NCBI RefSeq assembly: GCF_041346945.1
Contig: NZ_CP166850.1
Span: 1,054,001-1,118,000 of the forward strand
Source of the DNA: Amycolatopsis sp. cg9
Lineage (GTDB): Bacteria > Actinomycetota > Actinomycetes > Mycobacteriales > Pseudonocardiaceae
Direction of reading: 5' to 3'
Length of the DNA stretch: 64,000 bases
Part shown: piece after piece, positions 60,765 to 64,000 of the stretch
Layout of the letters: each line of letters begins with the position of its first letter
How positions within the stretch are numbered: position 1 is the stretch's first letter
Position numbers and translations under genes: made by a program
The notes under the pieces: model-generated
Database searches by the model: none
Told to the model about the DNA's origin: nothing
Seen by the model: the letters and a program-made list of their open reading frames with translations, nothing else

Positions 60765-63695
60765 ATGGCTCACTTCGGCGTGCTCGGGCCGCTCGCCATC
60801 GAGTGTCCGCCCGGGCACTGGGTCGCGTTGCGGGGCGAGCGGCAGCGCACGCTGCTGGCCGTGCTGCTGGTCAACGCCAACCAGCACGTCCACGTCGACG
60901 TGCTGGTCGAAGCGCTGTGGCCGGGCGGGCCGCCGAAGTCCCACACCTCCAACCTGCACACCTACCTCTCCCGGCTGCGCGAGCGGATCGACGGCCTCCG
61001 CGTCGAGCACGGGCCGCTCGGCTACCGGCTGCACGTCGAGCCGGGCGAGCTCGACCTGCTCGGCTTCCGGTCGGCCGCCGCCGAGGGGAAGCGGGCCGCG
61101 GACGCCGTCGAAGCCGCCGGGCACTACCGGCGGGCGCTCGCGCAGTGGCGGGGGCCGGTGCTGGCGGGGCTGCACGTGCCGCGGCTCGACGCCGACGTCG
61201 CGCGGCTGGAGTCCGAGCGGCTCGCCGTGTTCGAAGACTGCGTCGACGCCGAGCTCACCGCCGGGCGGCACGGGGAGCTGACCGGCGAGCTGCAGGCCAT
61301 GATCACCGAACACCCGCTGCGCGAACGGCTCGCCGCGCAGCTGATGATCGCGCTCCACCGGGCCGGGCGGCAGGGCGACGCGCTCGAGGTCTACCGGCGG
61401 TTGCGGACCACCCTGATCGAAGAGCTCGGCGTCGAACCCGGCGCGGAGGCCCGGCGGGTGCACGCGGCCGTCCTGCGCGGCGAAGACCCGGTGCCGCGGC
61501 TGCCGCCGCCGGTCTGGCCGGTGTGCCAGCTGCCGCCGGACATCGGGGACTTCACCGGCCGCGAAGCCGAGCTCGCCGAGCTGACCGGTGTGCTGGGCGA
61601 CGACCGCGGCGTCCCCGTCGCCGTGCTCAGCGGCGAACCGGGCGCGGGCAAGAGCACCCTGGCCGTGCGCGCCGCGCATCGGCTGCGGGCGCGCTTCCCG
61701 GACGGGCAGCTGTACGTCCCGCTCGCCGGCCGCGACATCGGCGACGTGCTGGCCGACCTCCTGCGCGCGCTCGGCGTGCCCGGCCCCGCGGTGCCGGACG
61801 ACGTCCGGGCGCGCGCGGCGGTGTTCCGCGGCCGGCTCACCGACCGGCGGGTGCTGGTGGTGCTCGACGACGCCGCGGACCCCGGGCACGTCCGCGCGCT
61901 GCTGCCGGGGACGCCGGGGTGCGCGGTGCTCGTGACGAGCCGGCGCCGGCTGAGCGGGCTCGCCGGGGCGCACCGGCTGCCGCTCGGGCCGTTGTCCGGC
62001 GCCGACGCCGTCGAGCTGCTGAACCGGCTCGCCGGGGCGCGGGTCGCCCGGGAGCGGGCCGACGCCGAGCGGATCATCGCGGCGTGCGCGCGGCTGCCGC
62101 TGGCCCTGCGGATCGCCGGCAGCAGGCTGGCCATCCGCCCGCACCTGCGGCTCGGCGAGCTGGCCGGCCGCCTCGAAGACGAAGTCCGACGGCTCGACGA
62201 GCTGACCGTCAGCGACCTGGCCGTCCGCAGCAGCATCGCGTTGAGCTACGAAGGCCTCCGGCCGCCCGCGCGGCGCGCGTTCCGGCTGCTCGGCCGCTGC
62301 CGCCTCGCCGACCTCCCGGCCTGGGCGGTGACGACGCTGATCGGCGCCCCGGAGGCCGACGAAGCCGTCGAAGAGCTCGTCGAGGCGAGCCTGCTGGAGG
62401 CGCGCGGCGCGGACCCGGCCGGCGAGGGCCGCTACCGGATGCACGACCTCGTCCGGCTGTACGCGGCGGAGCTCGCCGAAGACACCGGCGGCCTCCGGAC
62501 GGTGCTGTCGGCGACACTCGCCCTCGCCGACGCGGCCGCGGCCCGCCTGCCGCGCACGGTGCCGATGCCACCGCCGGCCGCTTCGCAGCTTCCCCAGCCG
62601 TTGCCCGGCGAGCTGGTGGCGCGGCTGCTGGCGCGCCCGGACGACTGGTTCGCCGCCGAGCGCGCGAACCTCGTCCTGCTGATCGGGTGGCTGCCCGCCC
62701 CGGACGCGGTGCGGTTGCTGGACAAGCTGAGCGTGTACTTGTACCTGCACGGCCAGTACGCGGAGATGCGCGCGGCGTACGAAACGGTGCTCGCCGCGAC
62801 GGACGACCCGGCGGTCGCGCTGCTCGCCGAGGCGAACCTCGCGCTGTTGCGCCACGAACGCGGTCAGTACGAGGAGGCCGCGGCCGCGTACCGCCAATGC
62901 GCGAAGGAGCTGGAAGCGCGTGGCGAACACCGCACCCACGCGTGGGTGACGGCCAACCTGGCCCACTGCCTGATCGGGCTCGGCGACGCCGAAGAAGCCT
63001 TGGCGACGGCGGCCCACGCGCGCGAACTGTTCACAGTGGACGGTCAACCGGAGCCGCTCCGCGTGCGCTCGGCGGAATCGGCGGCCCTCCTGCGGCTCGG
63101 CCGGGTGGCGGAAGCACGCGACGTCGACCGCATCGCACTGGCAGCGGCCCGCGAAACCGGCGACGCACGACAGATCGGCACGGCCCTGCACGGCTTGGCG
63201 TGGTCCTCGCTCCTGACCGGCGACGACGTCCAGGCGGCCGCGGCGATCGCGGAAGGGGTGGACCACTTGCGCCCGACACCGGCCCGTTCGGAGCTGGCGA
63301 AGTCGTTGCGCACCCTCGGCGCGATCTCCGCGGCAACGGGCGACCGCGACGGCGCGATGGCGGCGTTCGGAGAAGCCCGAGAGCTGGCAAGGGAACTGGA
63401 CGAGCGGCCACGCGAGCTGTCCTGCACCCGGGCACTGGCCGCGGGCTGGATCGGCGAAGGCCGCGCGGCGCAGGCGATCCCGGTCCTGCGGCAGTGCTTG
63501 ACGGAATTCCGCGAGATGGGCGGCCGCTCCGCGACAGGGCTGACGTGGCTCGTGCTGAGCCGAGCCTGCGACGCCGTCGGCGACGAGGTGGGCGCGGCAG
63601 AGGCGGCGGCGGAAGCGGAGCAGCACACCGACCCCCGCGACGCCAGCGCGGCAGCGCTGAGGCGGGCATTGCTGGCGCTTACCGAGCGGGTCTGA
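60765..63695 (+). CDS. SARP/AfsR-type regulator: wHTH-BTAD-NB-ARC-TPR
   Basis: 976 residues from ATG 60765, with GGGAGGG upstream. Order: OmpR-like winged helix (about 1-95, MAHFGVLGPLAIE, NLHTYLSRLRERI), BTAD domain (about 95-245, LAQWRGPVLAGL, AGRQGDALEVYRRLRTTLIEELGVEPG), NB-ARC/STAND ATPase (about 260-520, P-loop VLSGEPGAGKST, Walker B VLVVLDDAADP, sensor PGCAVLVTSRRRL), and TPR-like repeats to the end. AfsR-like STAND regulators switch on secondary-metabolite genes. No such cluster is visible here; the target may lie beyond the right edge. It is divergent from the CDF gene. Confidence 0.93.
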   Translation: MAHFGVLGPLAIECPPGHWVALRGERQRTLLAVLLVNANQHVHVDVLVEALWPGGPPKSHTSNLHTYLSRLRERIDGLRVEHGPLGYRLHVEPGELDLLGFRSAAAEGKRAADAVEAAGHYRRALAQWRGPVLAGLHVPRLDADVARLESERLAVFEDCVDAELTAGRHGELTGELQAMITEHPLRERLAAQLMIALHRAGRQGDALEVYRRLRTTLIEELGVEPGAEARRVHAAVLRGEDPVPRLPPPVWPVCQLPPDIGDFTGREAELAELTGVLGDDRGVPVAVLSGEPGAGKSTLAVRAAHRLRARFPDGQLYVPLAGRDIGDVLADLLRALGVPGPAVPDDVRARAAVFRGRLTDRRVLVVLDDAADPGHVRALLPGTPGCAVLVTSRRRLSGLAGAHRLPLGPLSGADAVELLNRLAGARVARERADAERIIAACARLPLALRIAGSRLAIRPHLRLGELAGRLEDEVRRLDELTVSDLAVRSSIALSYEGLRPPARRAFRLLGRCRLADLPAWAVTTLIGAPEADEAVEELVEASLLEARGADPAGEGRYRMHDLVRLYAAELAEDTGGLRTVLSATLALADAAAARLPRTVPMPPPAASQLPQPLPGELVARLLARPDDWFAAERANLVLLIGWLPAPDAVRLLDKLSVYLYLHGQYAEMRAAYETVLAATDDPAVALLAEANLALLRHERGQYEEAAAAYRQCAKELEARGEHRTHAWVTANLAHCLIGLGDAEEALATAAHARELFTVDGQPEPLRVRSAESAALLRLGRVAEARDVDRIALAAARETGDARQIGTALHGLAWSSLLTGDDVQAAAAIAEGVDHLRPTPARSELAKSLRTLGAISAATGDRDGAMAAFGEARELARELDERPRELSCTRALAAGWIGEGRAAQAIPVLRQCLTEFREMGGRSATGLTWLVLSRACDAVGDEVGAAEAAAEAEQHTDPRDASAAALRRALLALTERV

Positions 63696-64000
63696 GCCAG
63701 GGCGGCCGGCCTGGCGGGGCGCAGCTGCCGCTCTTGCGGCCCGGTCGGCGCCGGTCGGTTGCCCAGCCGGTGCCTGCCCAGCTGCGCCACCAGACTCCCG
63801 CCCAGCCGATGCTCGCCCCTCGAAAGCACCGCCTGGCTCACCGGCCAGCCGATGTCCACACCCCCGGCAGCATCGCCAGACCTTCCCCCGGCCGACGCTC
63901 GCCCCGCGCCGGGGTACCAGCCCCGACTGCGGCGGCAGGACCACTGACCGGCCGGCACAGGCCCGCTGGACTCCCCAATCGGCTGGTGCTCCCCGCCCGT
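63696..64000. other. Right-edge region without a supported gene
   Basis: 305 bp of proline-codon-like, CCAGCC-rich sequence. The imperfect short repeat GCCCAGCCG/GCCCAGCTG recurs several times, but no frame has a start, a ribosome site and a family pattern. It may be the 5' or 3' flank of a gene outside the window. Confidence 0.4.

Noticed and set aside
60675..63944. 1089-codon antisense frame over the SARP regulator
   Set aside because: Antisense to a regulator with intact wHTH, BTAD, P-loop and Walker B motifs; no domains in the shadow.
63696..64000. A proline-rich gene at the right edge
   Set aside because: Frames lack a start with a ribosome site and a family pattern; the CCAGCC repetition explains the apparent composition.

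Overview
High-GC actinobacterial chromosome, most likely Pseudonocardiales and Amycolatopsis-like. The taxon is an inference from gene order and family types. Third-position GC is very high, GTG and TTG starts are frequent, several promoters sit 6-8 nt from a start codon (leaderless style), and the core gene order follows the Mycobacterium tuberculosis Rv3219-Rv3253c segment as I recall it. I found no tRNA, rRNA, CRISPR array or prophage.

Layout. 1-11.3 kb is accessory: a secreted subtilase cut by the window edge, a GNAT acetyltransferase, a luciferase-like oxidoreductase, a LysE exporter, a shortened TetM-like GTPase, a four-gene osmoprotectant ABC importer with 4-bp overlaps, a BpsA-like methyltransferase and malic enzyme. 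11.7-18.9 kb holds an RmlC-like epimerase, an SRPBCC-MarR operon, a Tat-exported cholesterol oxidase, small secreted, hotdog-fold and phosphatase genes, and a diacylglycerol kinase.

19.2-23.4 kb is the redox core: whiB1, pdtaS, a TB7.3-type biotinyl carrier, the 24-residue ribosomal protein bL37, rshA and sigR with a textbook SigR promoter, then ybaK. A 1069-bp IS5-type element (23484-24552) sits inside a dispersed palindromic repeat. 24.6-33.6 kb carries a hydrolase, an SRAP protein, rsgA, two tandem lipoproteins, an epimerase, a DUF6912-like gene with a WS/DGAT acyltransferase, an rRNA-type methylase, a HAD hydrolase and an Rv3235-like protein. 33.6-44.5 kb has a P450, then secA, hpf, comF and lpqB-mtrB-mtrA. 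A four-gene island (44.8-48.3 kb) separates mtrA from tmk. 49-53.2 kb holds a C70-like protease pair, an XRE-like protein, YjdF and a toxin-antitoxin-VOC operon. 53.2-63.7 kb has sahH, a membrane pseudo-hydrolase, an LAxTG surface protein, an APC permease, a CDF transporter and a SARP-NB-ARC-TPR regulator.

How it works together. The conserved backbone covers redox and nitric-oxide sensing (WhiB1, SigR/RshA), ribosome hibernation and assembly (HPF, RsgA, bL37), secretion (SecA) and cell-envelope signalling (LpqB-MtrB-MtrA). Accessory units sit in gaps between these genes and are bounded by strong palindromic terminators. Three of those palindrome families recur in the window. The most interesting signals are the sigR promoter placed to drive a longer SigR isoform, an inverted pair of DnaA boxes, the IS landing in a repeat, several clean operators, and the uncharacterised protease pair.
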